Positions 25,397-34,433 of a stretch of 64,000 nucleotides of DNA are shown one piece after another. A program made the translations under genes and the position numbers. The DNA comes from Martinezella hainanensis. GTDB lineage: Bacteria; Pseudomonadota; Alphaproteobacteria; Rhizobiales; Rhizobiaceae. The DNA lies in NCBI RefSeq assembly GCF_900094555.1, contig NZ_FMAC01000019.1, positions 1-64,000 of the forward strand, written 5' to 3'. Below the pieces are notes generated by a model, which saw nothing but the letters and a program-made list of their open reading frames with translations, did no database searches and had not been told where the DNA came from. The number at the start of each line of letters is the position of its first letter. The first letter of the stretch is position 1.

Positions 25397-26356
25397 TTAG
25401 CGCGCGTAGGCTTCCTGCATGCGGCGGATTTCGGTCAATCGTGCCAACGTTTCTTCGTAGCCACGCTCTATAGCTTCGCCAGCACGGTGAAATTCAGACA
25501 GGCCGATATCGCTGAGCCGAGGATGCAACGCAAGATCTGGTGGATCTCCGGCCAAACGCGCGCGAGCGATCCTGTCCTGAATGATGTTGAAAGCCTGCAC
25601 CATGACGCCGGTCATGCCGAGTTTCATGGAAGGAGGGTCCTCCCGGCGCAGCAGATCACCGTTCGGCAGTCCGACATTGTGTTTGACCACAGCAGAGCGG
25701 CCAAAGAGATCGTAGTGCAGATTGACGGCGACCACGAGCGGCTGTTCATATGTGCGGCACACCGAAACCGGTACGGGATTGACCAAGGCACCGTCGACCA
25801 GTGTGCGGCCGTTGGTGCGAACCGGCTCGAAAATGCCGGGCAGGGCATAGGAAGCCCTGAGCGCCGTGATGAGCGATCCATTGGCAATCCAGACTTCATG
25901 GCCTGTATTCAACTCCGACGCGACCGCGACAAAGGGACGGTCGAGATCTTCGATGGAAAATCCTTCCAGATGTTCCTGCATGCGCTTGGTCAGCCGCATG
26001 CCGCCGAACAGTCCGCTACCGCCGATGGTGAGGTCGAGCAGGCTGGCGATGCGACGCATGGTCAGCGAACGCGCGAAGGCCTCGAGCTCGTCAAGCTTGC
26101 CGGCAAGATAGCAGCCACCGACCAGGGCGCCGATCGACGTGCCGGCAATCATGCCGACTGCAATGCCGGCTTCATCGAGTGCGCGCAAGACGCCGATATG
26201 CGCCCAGCCGCGCGCAGCGCCACCGCCAAGCGCCAGGGCAATCTTCACTTTTTTAGGAGGGCCAGGAGGGAGAAGCGGGGTAGACGTATCCTGCGTGAGG
26301 CCTGAACCGGTCGAGCTCTGTCCGCCGATATGACGATTCAACCCCCAATTCAGCAT
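25397..26356 (-). CDS. Patatin-like phospholipase
   Basis: 319 residues. A disordered N-terminus of about 35 residues precedes the patatin fold: oxyanion loop GGGAARG (44-50), nucleophile S74 in GTSIG and catalytic D188 in DGA. The enzyme would hydrolyse acyl esters of lipids at the inner face of the membrane. GGAGGAGG precedes the start. Convergent with the CBS gene. Confidence 0.92.
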   Translation of the reverse strand: MLNWGLNRHIGGQSSTGSGLTQDTSTPLLPPGPPKKVKIALALGGGAARGWAHIGVLRALDEAGIAVGMIAGTSIGALVGGCYLAGKLDELEAFARSLTMRRIASLLDLTIGGSGLFGGMRLTKRMQEHLEGFSIEDLDRPFVAVASELNTGHEVWIANGSLITALRASYALPGIFEPVRTNGRTLVDGALVNPVPVSVCRTYEQPLVVAVNLHYDLFGRSAVVKHNVGLPNGDLLRREDPPSMKLGMTGVMVQAFNIIQDRIARARLAGDPPDLALHPRLSDIGLSEFHRAGEAIERGYEETLARLTEIRRMQEAYAR

Positions 26357-26463
26357 GTTACGCCTCCTCCGAGGCTCCGTGTGCCTCGGCTAAAATACTG
26401 TCCCTTTTTCGTTTCCAAATCGTATACTGGTTGTGGCTTGTTGAAACACCATCACCGATAGGT

Positions 26464-26913
26464 CTATTGTTTGTAGACTTCTTCCGGATTGAAATGCAGG
26501 TGATCGTCGACCACGCTCAGCACCGGCTTCCCATCTTCGAGCTCAACCGTTCGATAGAAGCAGGAACGGCGACCAGTATGGCACGTCGCATCATGTCCGG
26601 CGACCTCCACTTTCAGCCAAATGGCGTCCTGATCGCAATCCGTTCGGATTTCCTTCACCGTCTGAAGGTTTCCCGAGGTTTCACCTTTTTTCCAGATTTT
26701 TCCGCGCGAGCGGCTGAAATAGTGCGCCGTGCCGGTCTTGATCGTCAGGGCGAGCGCCTCGGCATTCATATGCGCAACCATCAGCAATTCGCCATCATGC
26801 GCATCGGTCACGATCGCGGTAATCAGGCCGCGATCGTCGAAACGGGGCGTGAAATCGCCGGCATCCTCCAGCTCGGATTTATCTTCAGAAGGAGCATTGA
26901 AAATCACATTCAT
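26464..26913 (-). CDS. hisI: Phosphoribosyl-AMP cyclohydrolase
   Basis: 149 residues from MNVIFNAPSED; an in-frame upstream ATG would overlap folE. The family signatures are visible: MVAHMNAEALALTI, YFSRSRGKIWKKGETSGN, the metal site DCDQDAIWLKVE and CHTGRRSCFYR. It opens the purine ring of PR-AMP, step three of histidine synthesis. It starts 25 bp after the folE stop, as in other rhizobia, so the two are probably cotranscribed although they belong to different pathways. No fused HisE domain. Confidence 0.95.
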   Translation of the reverse strand: MNVIFNAPSEDKSELEDAGDFTPRFDDRGLITAIVTDAHDGELLMVAHMNAEALALTIKTGTAHYFSRSRGKIWKKGETSGNLQTVKEIRTDCDQDAIWLKVEVAGHDATCHTGRRSCFYRTVELEDGKPVLSVVDDHLHFNPEEVYKQ

Positions 26914-26938
26914 CTCCGGCTCTTTCGTTGAAGCCTGG

Positions 26939-27550
26939 TCAGCGGCCCCGGACCAAAGACATGAAACGGGCCTGTTCGGCCGGATCGGCCTTGAAGGCAC
27001 CCGTGAAGGTCATCGTCAGCGTCGAGGAACCCTGCTTCTTTATGCCACGCATGGACATGCACATATGTTCGGCGTCGATCATCACCGCAACGCCGCGCGG
27101 ACGCAGCGACTCGTCAATCGCATTGGCGATCTGGGCCGTCATGGCTTCCTGCGTCTGCAGGCGGCGCGCAAAAATATCGACGACGCGAGCGATTTTCGAC
27201 AGGCCAAGAACACGACCGCTCGGCAGATAGGCGACATGCGCCTTACCGATGATCGGCACCATGTGATGTTCGCAATGCGAGTAGAATGGAACATCACGCT
27301 CGAGGACGATGTCATCGTAGCCGGAGACTTCTTCGAAAGTGCGGCCGAGCACATCCTCGGGATTCAGTTCGTAGCCGCCGAAGAGCTCGCGATAAGCCTT
27401 GGCAACGCGCGCGGGCGTATCGAGCAGGCCTTCGCGACGCGGATCATCACCGGCCCAGCGAAGGAGAACGCGGATTGCGTCTTCGGCTTCCTGCTGCGAC
27501 GGGCGTTCGGAATCAGTGACTTGCGGAAAGTTCTTTACAATGGCGTCCAT
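26939..27550 (-). CDS. folE: GTP cyclohydrolase I
   Basis: 203 residues. Zinc ligands are in YSHCEHHM (cysteine and histidine) and HMCMSMRG (cysteine); the core GRVLGLSKIARVVDIFARRLQTQE is fully typical. It converts GTP to dihydroneopterin triphosphate for folate synthesis. Followed directly by hisI. Divergent from the NifU-like gene across 292 bp, where I see only a 6-bp GTGTCC / GGACAC hairpin (27773-27789). Confidence 0.96.
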   Translation of the reverse strand: MDAIVKNFPQVTDSERPSQQEAEDAIRVLLRWAGDDPRREGLLDTPARVAKAYRELFGGYELNPEDVLGRTFEEVSGYDDIVLERDVPFYSHCEHHMVPIIGKAHVAYLPSGRVLGLSKIARVVDIFARRLQTQEAMTAQIANAIDESLRPRGVAVMIDAEHMCMSMRGIKKQGSSTLTMTFTGAFKADPAEQARFMSLVRGR

Positions 27551-27842
27551 TACCTGTGGTTCTCCTGATCCGCTGCGCGGATATCATCTTGTCGGACTCG
27601 CCACTGGCATTCCCCGAGGTACGGAGATTTTGTACCTTTGGCGGGCTCCGGGGCGTTCTGGCTGGCGGACAAGCCTGCCGTCCTGCACGGTTTCCCATCA
27701 AACTTACAGAAGACCATTGCATTTCGTTGGTCTTCGAACGACATACATATAGTATGGCATTGTCCCTGTGAAAGTGTCCGAAATGGACACGCTGTGTTTT
27801 TTGTTACGAAACACGAACGGGTGCATCGGAGCAAAATCTGTG

Positions 27843-28304
27843 ATGGACGACATCTACAACAGCAAAATCCTAGAGTTTGCCGGCAATATCGGCCGCATCG
27901 GCAATCTTTCTGACGCTGATGCCAGTGCCCAGGCCCATTCCAGACTGTGCGGTTCTCGCGTAAAAATCTGGCTGAAAATGGACGGCGATGTGGTGACCGA
28001 TTTTGCCCATGACGTCAAGGCCTGTGCGCTCGGCCAGGCATCCTCTTCGATCATGGCCCTCCATGTCGTCGGCGCTTCGGCAGATGAAGTGCGCAAGGCC
28101 CGCGAAGACATGCTCGCCATGCTCAAGGCCGACGGCGAGGGGCCGGACGGACGTTTCGAGGACATGCGCTATCTGAGGCCGGTCAGGGACTATAAGGCCC
28201 GCCATGCCTCGACCATGCTGACATTCGATGCCGTCGTGGATGCGATCGGGCAGATCGAGGCGGCTCGCCAGGGCGAGAATGCCAAAACAGCCGCGGCGGT
28301 CTAG
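27843..28304 (+). CDS. NifU/SufU-like iron-sulfur scaffold protein
   Basis: 153 residues from MDDIYNSKILEFAGNIGR. The two first ligand cysteines are C36 (RLCGSRV) and C61 (KACALGQASSSIM). At the place of the third cysteine stands H121 (YKARHASTML), which may be typical of this alphaproteobacterial branch. The scaffold role is known for relatives; here it is inferred. The next gene, yidD, begins 14 bp downstream. Confidence 0.85.
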   Translation: MDDIYNSKILEFAGNIGRIGNLSDADASAQAHSRLCGSRVKIWLKMDGDVVTDFAHDVKACALGQASSSIMALHVVGASADEVRKAREDMLAMLKADGEGPDGRFEDMRYLRPVRDYKARHASTMLTFDAVVDAIGQIEAARQGENAKTAAAV

Positions 28305-28318
28305 GCGGGCTGCGGACC

Positions 28319-28741
28319 ATGTGCCAATTCTGTCTGATGCAGGACGACGATGAGGACGAGGGCGGTGCCGCTCCTCCGAGGCACGCGCGTCGCGACACAT
28401 CACCGGCGGGTGACAAGATCGCAAAATCGCGAAACTATTCAGGACCTTTTCGCAAGACACCGGACCGGCTTTTCGGAATGGGCCTCATTCGCCTTTATCA
28501 ACTGACGCTTTCTGGCTTCATCGGCAATTCCTGCCGCCATATCCCAACCTGTTCGGAATATGGCTATGAAGCCGTTGCTCGCCACGGGCTCTGGGCTGGC
28601 GGCTGGATGACGCTGTTTCGCGTCGTCCGGTGCGGTCCTGGTGGGACGAGTGGGCTCGATCCGGTGCCCGATGAGCTGGAGCGCCGCTATCACTGGTGGA
28701 CGCCCTGGCGCTATTTCCGTCTCGGGCACAAGGCTGCCTGA
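28319..28741 (+). CDS. yidD: Membrane protein insertion efficiency factor
   Basis: 140 residues, longer than the usual 70-110 because of an acidic, low-complexity N-terminus (MCQFCLMQDDDEDEGG...). The core is standard: GLIRLYQLTLSGFIGNSCRH, PTCSEYGYEAV, HG-x-x-x-GGWM and RCGPGG...GLDPVP. YidD assists Oxa1/YidC insertion at the membrane. The rpmH-rnpA-yidC block, where yidD often lies, is absent here, which is normal for rhizobia. Confidence 0.93.
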   Translation: MCQFCLMQDDDEDEGGAAPPRHARRDTSPAGDKIAKSRNYSGPFRKTPDRLFGMGLIRLYQLTLSGFIGNSCRHIPTCSEYGYEAVARHGLWAGGWMTLFRVVRCGPGGTSGLDPVPDELERRYHWWTPWRYFRLGHKAA

Positions 28742-28745
28742 CCGC

Positions 28746-29291
28746 ATGGCGATCTACGTCGCGCTGCTCTACAGTATCGTTCTCGGGTCGGGCCGCAGGG
28801 TCGTCATGGCCGATCTCAAGGCGATGGCGGAGAGTTTGGGCTTTCGCAATGCCCGCACTCTGGTGGCGACCGGCAATCTCGTTTTCGAAGCCGAGCTACA
28901 GCCGATCGCATCGATCGAGGCAAAGCTTGAAGCCGGCTTTGCTGCGGCTTTCGGCAAGCATGTCGACATCATCGTCCGCGATGCCGATACATGGTTGAGG
29001 CTTGCCAACGGCAATCCCTTTCTCGACGGGATTGGCAGCGAGGTCATCGTTCGAGTGATGCGGCAGCCGCTCGAACCCGAAGTGCTGGTAACGCTTGCGA
29101 AATACCGCCGGGGCGAGCGTCTGGCTGTTGTCGACGGCGATCTATGGATCGATTTCGGTCTCAAGGCCAGCGAGACAAAAATGCTGCCGGCCCTGACGAC
29201 GAAGAGGCTTGGCATCGGAACGATGCGAAACTGGAACACCGTGCGCGGCATCGCTCAAATGATTAGCTGCGACGAAAAAACTTACATTTAA
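28746..29291 (+). CDS. DUF1697 family protein
   Basis: 181 residues starting four bases after the yidD stop, so likely translationally coupled. The DUF1697 pattern is present: IYVALLYSIVLGSGRRVVMADLKAMAESLGF, TLVATGNLVFE and the C-terminal MRNWNTVRGIAQM. Family members are cytoplasmic, of unknown function. Confidence 0.88.
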   Translation: MAIYVALLYSIVLGSGRRVVMADLKAMAESLGFRNARTLVATGNLVFEAELQPIASIEAKLEAGFAAAFGKHVDIIVRDADTWLRLANGNPFLDGIGSEVIVRVMRQPLEPEVLVTLAKYRRGERLAVVDGDLWIDFGLKASETKMLPALTTKRLGIGTMRNWNTVRGIAQMISCDEKTYI

Positions 29292-29380
29292 AAAGGCATC
29301 GAGATGTGGCTCTACTGTCATGCCGATCTAGTGGCGGTATTCAAACGCAATCATGGCAATAGACATGGGGCGGAAATGCA

Positions 29381-29995
29381 TTGAGTGAAAATACCTCAGG
29401 AAATACCAAGCCGGAATTGCAAGCAAAAATGGCGGCTGCGAATAAACGTGGCCAATTGCTCATGTTTGTCTGGGGCGTCTCGCTTCTTGTCGCCATCGCG
29501 GCTTGGGTGTTGTTCCACTACGAATTACAATCGGTTGCGTGTTATTTCCGCGATAATTCGTTTCTGCGCGATATCTGGCCGCCAAATGCTACCGCTTTGT
29601 TGCAAATGCCGAGCCTACACTATTCAGAGAGGGATCAATGCACCTTCTTTGGCGTCAGATCGATCACCAGTCTGACGTTGCTTGTGGGTTTCATCATTCT
29701 TTTTGCTTGGACTGGCAAGGAGTTGAGAAGCTTCAGAATCAAGAAATTTCCCCTGATCTTTCCGGCTTTATTGATAGGTTTCGCTATATTCTTCATGTGG
29801 TTGGATAAGTTCGACGATTATCATGGCTTGCACGCTTCGTTTGGCTTCCACCCGAATGATTCCATCGACGCCGCAATTATCAAAAGCCTCCTTAGAATAT
29901 ACTTCTATTATTGGCTGCTTTTTTGCTCGCTCCTCAGCCTTATTTTATATTTCCCCCCGAAACCGGCCTCCAAATCACCTTCCCCGACAAGCTAA
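29381..29995 (+). CDS. Four-helix membrane protein of unknown function
   Basis: 204 residues with a TTG start at 29381 behind GGGGCGGA. Four hydrophobic helices are clear (about residues 27-48, 94-112, 122-140, 170-190), with two periplasmic cysteines in the first loop (VACYF and DQC). Base composition is visibly lower in GC than the neighbours and codon use is less biased, which suggests recent acquisition. I do not recognise a family. Confidence 0.6.
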   Translation: MSENTSGNTKPELQAKMAAANKRGQLLMFVWGVSLLVAIAAWVLFHYELQSVACYFRDNSFLRDIWPPNATALLQMPSLHYSERDQCTFFGVRSITSLTLLVGFIILFAWTGKELRSFRIKKFPLIFPALLIGFAIFFMWLDKFDDYHGLHASFGFHPNDSIDAAIIKSLLRIYFYYWLLFCSLLSLILYFPPKPASKSPSPTS

Positions 29996-30154
29996 GGCCC
30001 GCTCGATTTCTACGGTCCTTAAGCGCACTTTCCTTTACTAAGGTCTGAAAAGCCTTTATCAGGCACGCGGTCAATTGTCCGCAAGATGCGGATGTTTGAC
30101 CATTTCCACCAAACCACCCGCATTCGTTGGCGGGACTGGACAAGGAGCATATCG

Positions 30155-32143
30155 ATGTCCCAACCCATTTCCCTGACATTTCCCGATGATTCCGTGCGCA
30201 GCTTCGCTGCCGGCACGACCGGTCGCGATGTCGCCGAATCCATTTCCAAGTCGCTGGCCAAGAAGGCTGTCGCCATTGCTATCGACGGCACCGTGCGCGA
30301 CCTTTCCGATCCGGTGACCGATGGTAAGATCGAAATCATTACCCGTTCGGACGATCGTGCGCTGGAGCTGATCCGCCACGACACCGCGCACGTTCTCGCC
30401 GAAGCCGTACAGGAACTTTGGCCGGGAACGCAGGTGACGATCGGCCCGGTCATCGAAAACGGCTTCTATTACGACTTTGCCAAGAACGAGCCCTTCACGC
30501 CCGATGATCTGCCTGTCATCGAGAAGCGGATGCGCGAGATCATTCTGCGCAACAAGCCGTTCACCAAGGAAATCTGGTCGCGCGAAAAGGCGAAGGAAGT
30601 CTTTGCTTCCAAGGGCGAACGCTACAAGGTGGAGCTGGTCGACGCTATCCCCGAAGGTCAGGATCTGAAGATCTATTACCAGGGCGACTGGTTCGACCTC
30701 TGCCGCGGTCCGCACATGGCCTCGACCGGCCAGATCGGCAATGCCTTCAAGCTGATGAAGGTTGCCGGCGCCTATTGGCGTGGCGACAGCAACAATCCGA
30801 TGCTGACCCGCATCTATGGCACGGCATTCGCCGAACAGGCGGATCTGGATAACTACCTGCACATTCTCGCCGAAGCCGAAAAGCGCGACCATCGCCGTCT
30901 CGGCCGCGAAATGGACCTGTTCCATTTCCAGGAAGAGGGCCCCGGCGTCGTCTTCTGGCACGGCAAGGGCTGGCGCATGTTCCAGACGCTGGTGTCCTAT
31001 ATGCGCCGGCGGCTGCAGGGCGACTATCAGGAAGTCAACGCGCCGCAGGTGCTCGACAAGTCGCTTTGGGAGACTTCTGGTCACTGGGGCTGGTACCGCG
31101 ACAACATGTTCAAGGTGACGGTCGCTGGTGATGACACTGACGACGACCGCGTCTTCGCACTGAAGCCGATGAACTGCCCGGGCCACATCCAGATCTTCAA
31201 GCATGGCTTGAAGTCTTACCGCGAACTGCCGATCCGCCTTGCGGAATTCGGTGCGGTCCATCGCTACGAACCTTCGGGCGCGCTGCATGGCCTGATGCGC
31301 GTGCGCGGCTTCACGCAGGACGATGCTCACATCTTCTGCACCGACGAGCAGATGGCCGCCGAATGCCTGAAGATCAACGATCTCATCCTGTCCGTCTATG
31401 AAGACTTCGGCTTCAAGGAGATCGTCGTCAAGCTCTCGACCCGCCCGGAAAAGCGCGTTGGTTCGGACGAGCTCTGGGATCGCGCCGAAAGCGTGATGAT
31501 GGACGTGCTGAAGACGATCGAGGCGCAGTCCGAAGGGCGTATCAAGACCGGCATTCTGCCGGGCGAGGGCGCGTTCTACGGGCCGAAGTTCGAATATACG
31601 CTGAAGGATGCCATCGGCCGTGAATGGCAGTGTGGCACGACGCAGGTCGACTTCAACCTGCCGGAACGCTTCGGTGCGTTCTATATCGACCAGCACTCCG
31701 AAAAGACGCAGCCGGTGATGATCCATCGCGCCATCTGCGGCTCGATGGAACGCTTCCTCGGCATCCTGATCGAGAACTTCGCCGGCCACATGCCGCTCTG
31801 GGTCTCGCCGCTGCAAGTCGTCGTCGCGACGATTACCTCGGAAGCCGATGCCTATGGCGAGGAAGTTGCCGAGGCGCTGCGCGATGCCGGTCTCGATGTC
31901 GAAACCGACTTCCGCAACGAGAAGATCAACTACAAGATCCGCGAGCATTCGGTGACGAAGGTTCCGGTCATCATCGTCTGCGGCAAGAAGGAAGCCGAGG
32001 AGCGGTCGGTCAACATCCGCCGTCTTGGCAGCCAGTCGCAGACCTCGATGTCGCTCGACGAAGCGATCGCGTCGCTGTCTCTCGAAGCGACGCCGCCGGA
32101 CGTTCTGCGCAAGCGCGAAGCACGACGCGTCAGGGCCGCTTGA
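30155..32143 (+). CDS. thrS: Threonyl-tRNA synthetase
   Basis: 662 residues from the ATG at 30155, eight bases after AAGGAG. Order of domains: TGS (1-65), editing domain with H75-x3-H79 and YYDFA, class II catalytic core with MNCPGHIQIF (zinc cysteine) and RVRGFTQDDAHIF (motif 2), and an anticodon-binding C-terminus. It charges tRNA-Thr and hydrolyses seryl-tRNA-Thr. No T-box leader is seen. A long reverse-strand frame over it is coding-bias shadow. Confidence 0.97.
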   Translation: MSQPISLTFPDDSVRSFAAGTTGRDVAESISKSLAKKAVAIAIDGTVRDLSDPVTDGKIEIITRSDDRALELIRHDTAHVLAEAVQELWPGTQVTIGPVIENGFYYDFAKNEPFTPDDLPVIEKRMREIILRNKPFTKEIWSREKAKEVFASKGERYKVELVDAIPEGQDLKIYYQGDWFDLCRGPHMASTGQIGNAFKLMKVAGAYWRGDSNNPMLTRIYGTAFAEQADLDNYLHILAEAEKRDHRRLGREMDLFHFQEEGPGVVFWHGKGWRMFQTLVSYMRRRLQGDYQEVNAPQVLDKSLWETSGHWGWYRDNMFKVTVAGDDTDDDRVFALKPMNCPGHIQIFKHGLKSYRELPIRLAEFGAVHRYEPSGALHGLMRVRGFTQDDAHIFCTDEQMAAECLKINDLILSVYEDFGFKEIVVKLSTRPEKRVGSDELWDRAESVMMDVLKTIEAQSEGRIKTGILPGEGAFYGPKFEYTLKDAIGREWQCGTTQVDFNLPERFGAFYIDQHSEKTQPVMIHRAICGSMERFLGILIENFAGHMPLWVSPLQVVVATITSEADAYGEEVAEALRDAGLDVETDFRNEKINYKIREHSVTKVPVIIVCGKKEAEERSVNIRRLGSQSQTSMSLDEAIASLSLEATPPDVLRKREARRVRAA

Positions 32144-32260
32144 CGGCCACCTTATCTGGCGGCACCTTCAGGGTGCCGTCAGAGAAGTGACATACAGCTT
32201 TCATATAGTTGATGAATCAACGCGTTGCTGTGGCTGCAACATGTGACGCAACTGAACCAT

Positions 32261-32289
32261 AGGAGCGGGGCAGCCCCGTCGCGCACTTG
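32261..32289 (+). promoter_or_regulatory. Shine-Dalgarno - hairpin - TTG arrangement
   Basis: AGGAG (32261-32265) is 21 nt from the TTG start, too far for normal initiation. Between them a 5-bp stem CGGGG / CCCCG with CAG loop (32266-32278) begins directly after AGGAG. Folding it leaves an effective spacing of eight bases. Translational control by this hairpin is inferred. Confidence 0.5.
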
Positions 32290-33126
32290 GAATTCAAAGA
32301 ATTATCCTACGCCAATGAACGGGACACGCGGATCAAGCGCTGGCTCATCCGCTCCATCGAAGGTCTTTCCGGCCGAGACCGTTACGCCCGACTCTACGAT
32401 ATCTGGCGCACTGATATTGTCGGCAAGAGCGAGCGGGTTTTTGGCAAGATGCTTGATCTCATCGATGTGCGCCTGCTCATCAAGGGCGAGTGGCCGCCCA
32501 ATCAAATTCCCGAAGCGCCGATCGTCATCGTCGCCAATCACCCTTACGGCATCGGCGACGGAATTGCCGTCCTGGCGCTTGCCGAGCAATTGGGGCGCCC
32601 CTTCAAGGTCCTCATCAACAACGAATTGTTGAAAGTACCTGAGATGCTCGACTATTCGCTGCCGGTTTCCTTCGAGGAAACCAAGGAGGCGATGGCGATC
32701 AATATGAAGACTCGGCATGAAGCCGTTCGCCTGCTCAAGGAAGGCACGACGATCATCGTCTTTCCGGCCGGCGGCGTGGCAACCGCCAAGAAGGGTTTCG
32801 GTCGCGCAGAAGATCTGCCCTGGAAAATATTCCCGGCAAAGCTCATCCAGGCGGCACGGGCGAGCGTCATTCCCATCTATTTCGAGGGACAGAACGGCCG
32901 GCTGTTCCATCTGGCGAGCCGCATCTCGATGACCCTGCGCATTTCGCTGCTAATCCGCGAATTCCGGCGCCTCTCGGGCAGTACGATCACCGCCCATATC
33001 GGCGCCCTCAGAAGCTGGGAAGCACTCAGCGAGGGTAGCGACCGCAAGGATCTGCTGACGAAGCTCTATGGGGCGGTCTTCTCCATGGCACCCCCTAGAA
33101 AGGTGCTGCGGCGCAAGGCTGGATGA
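32287..33126 (+). CDS. Lysophospholipid acyltransferase family protein
   Basis: 279 residues, TTG start. The acyltransferase blocks are NHPYGIGDG (histidine and aspartate, H-x5-D as in some MGAT/AAK14816-like members), a middle block around KVLINNELLKVPEML and FPAGGVAT. No membrane helix is obvious apart from short hydrophobic stretches. It would acylate a lyso-lipid at the membrane. It follows thrS by 143 bp on the same strand. See the leader feature for its unusual initiation region. Confidence 0.82.
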   Translation: MEFKELSYANERDTRIKRWLIRSIEGLSGRDRYARLYDIWRTDIVGKSERVFGKMLDLIDVRLLIKGEWPPNQIPEAPIVIVANHPYGIGDGIAVLALAEQLGRPFKVLINNELLKVPEMLDYSLPVSFEETKEAMAINMKTRHEAVRLLKEGTTIIVFPAGGVATAKKGFGRAEDLPWKIFPAKLIQAARASVIPIYFEGQNGRLFHLASRISMTLRISLLIREFRRLSGSTITAHIGALRSWEALSEGSDRKDLLTKLYGAVFSMAPPRKVLRRKAG

Positions 33127-33209
33127 GCGGCAAGGGGACCGGGCTTCTCCTCACCGAACGGTGACTACTGCGATAACTTCAGCCGGCGACCAAACTCGGG
33201 TCGCCGTCG

Positions 33210-34325
33210 TCAATCCATGCTATCGCCATCATCGCCGCCTGTAGCAGGTGCCAATTGTTCATAGGTCGGCAGCGGCTGTTGATTGGTCGTCGCCGGCGGT
33301 GTCTGGCTTTGGCGCATCGGCGGCATCTGGATCGGCAGCTGGCGGGCGGGCTGTTCGGTATCGGCATCCTGCGGCTGCTGCTGCTTCATCAGCACTTCCA
33401 CATCCGTATTCATGCCGGCGGCGACGGTGAAGTCGCGCTGATAGATCTTGTCCTTGTTGCGAGCGACGGCCGTGTAGCGACCTTCTGCGAGCACCATGGT
33501 CGGAAAGGCGCTGACGCTTTCCCCGACGATATCGCCCGCCGATGTCAGGATCGACCAGGCAGTATCGGCGATCGCCTCACCGCCGGCATCCGAGACGAGC
33601 TTGAACGTGATCTTTGCCGCTCTGTGCTGAATGGTCGCCTCGGTCACCTTACCGGCTTCCACCTGGATGTCGGCGCGGATGACGGCATTGACCTCGCCAT
33701 ATTCTGAAACGACATGGTAGGTGCCGGCGCTGAGGCCGACCAGCGTATTCGGCTTGACGTCGTCCATGACGAGACCGCGTTCGCCGTCTTCCTTGGCTTC
33801 GCTCGAATAGATCGAGAAGCTCAGCTCATTCGGCGGAATGCGGACATCAGGTCCGGATACGGCATTCAAGACCATACCGCCGGCGTCGAGAACCATCGTC
33901 TGCTTCTGGGTGTCGCCAGTCTCCGGAACACTCAGCCGCTTGGTGACGCCGGCGCGGCCGAAGGAGACATTGACGAAATAATCGCCGGGCAAAAGGTGGA
34001 AAGAGGCCGAGCCTCCACGCGAACTGGCAACCAGCGGCAGCTTGCCGTCGGCACCCGCTATCGGACTGAAGACATACCAGGCAAGGCCCTGCTGCTGCGG
34101 GCCGCTCTGCGGCGTGAGCTTGGCCTCGAGGGAAACGTCACGCAATGTACGCGCGGACGAATTCTCGCCATTCGGCGCTACGAAAGCATTGAGCTTTGGC
34201 ATCTTGACGCTGCCGTCGAGCTGCTTGAATTCCTTGAACGCTTCCTGTGCCGAGACGGCCGTACTCATGCTCGCAAGCATTACGAAAACCGCGCTCAATC
34301 GGCGAGCGGATGAAATGCCTGACAT
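33210..34325 (-). CDS. Secreted beta-sandwich repeat protein
   Basis: 371 residues; ATG at 34325 gives a signal peptide (RRLSAVFVMLASMSTAVSAQ). The mature protein contains two or three similar beta modules whose ends read LPGDYFVNVSFG, LSAGTYHVVSEYG and LAEGRYTAVARN, each followed by a valine-rich strand, as in Ig-like or carboxypeptidase-regulatory folds. The C-terminal 55 residues are Pro/Gln-rich and end in an acidic GGDDGDSMD. Periplasmic or surface location is inferred. Family not recognised. Confidence 0.7.
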   Translation of the reverse strand: MSGISSARRLSAVFVMLASMSTAVSAQEAFKEFKQLDGSVKMPKLNAFVAPNGENSSARTLRDVSLEAKLTPQSGPQQQGLAWYVFSPIAGADGKLPLVASSRGGSASFHLLPGDYFVNVSFGRAGVTKRLSVPETGDTQKQTMVLDAGGMVLNAVSGPDVRIPPNELSFSIYSSEAKEDGERGLVMDDVKPNTLVGLSAGTYHVVSEYGEVNAVIRADIQVEAGKVTEATIQHRAAKITFKLVSDAGGEAIADTAWSILTSAGDIVGESVSAFPTMVLAEGRYTAVARNKDKIYQRDFTVAAGMNTDVEVLMKQQQPQDADTEQPARQLPIQMPPMRQSQTPPATTNQQPLPTYEQLAPATGGDDGDSMD

Positions 34326-34433
34326 GGATACCAACCGATTGACTTCCGATAAAACACACGCCACTTCAAAACCAATGCGATGGCAAATTCAAGACCTCAT
34401 CCTACCACAAGCCAAAATGAAGGCAGTTCCTCA

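Noticed and set aside
27770..27800. Hairpin GTGTCC / GGACAC followed by TTTTTT upstream of the NifU-like gene as terminator or riboswitch
   Set aside because: Six-base stem with the T-run six bases away; too weak, and no known riboswitch consensus is recognised.
30071..31948. 625-codon open frame on the minus strand opposite thrS
   Set aside because: thrS is certain; the reverse frame is a codon-bias shadow in high-GC DNA, has no ribosome site and no domain.
32212..32262. 16-codon ATG frame ending at the acyltransferase ribosome site as leader peptide
   Set aside because: No ribosome site before its ATG and no regulatory codon bias.
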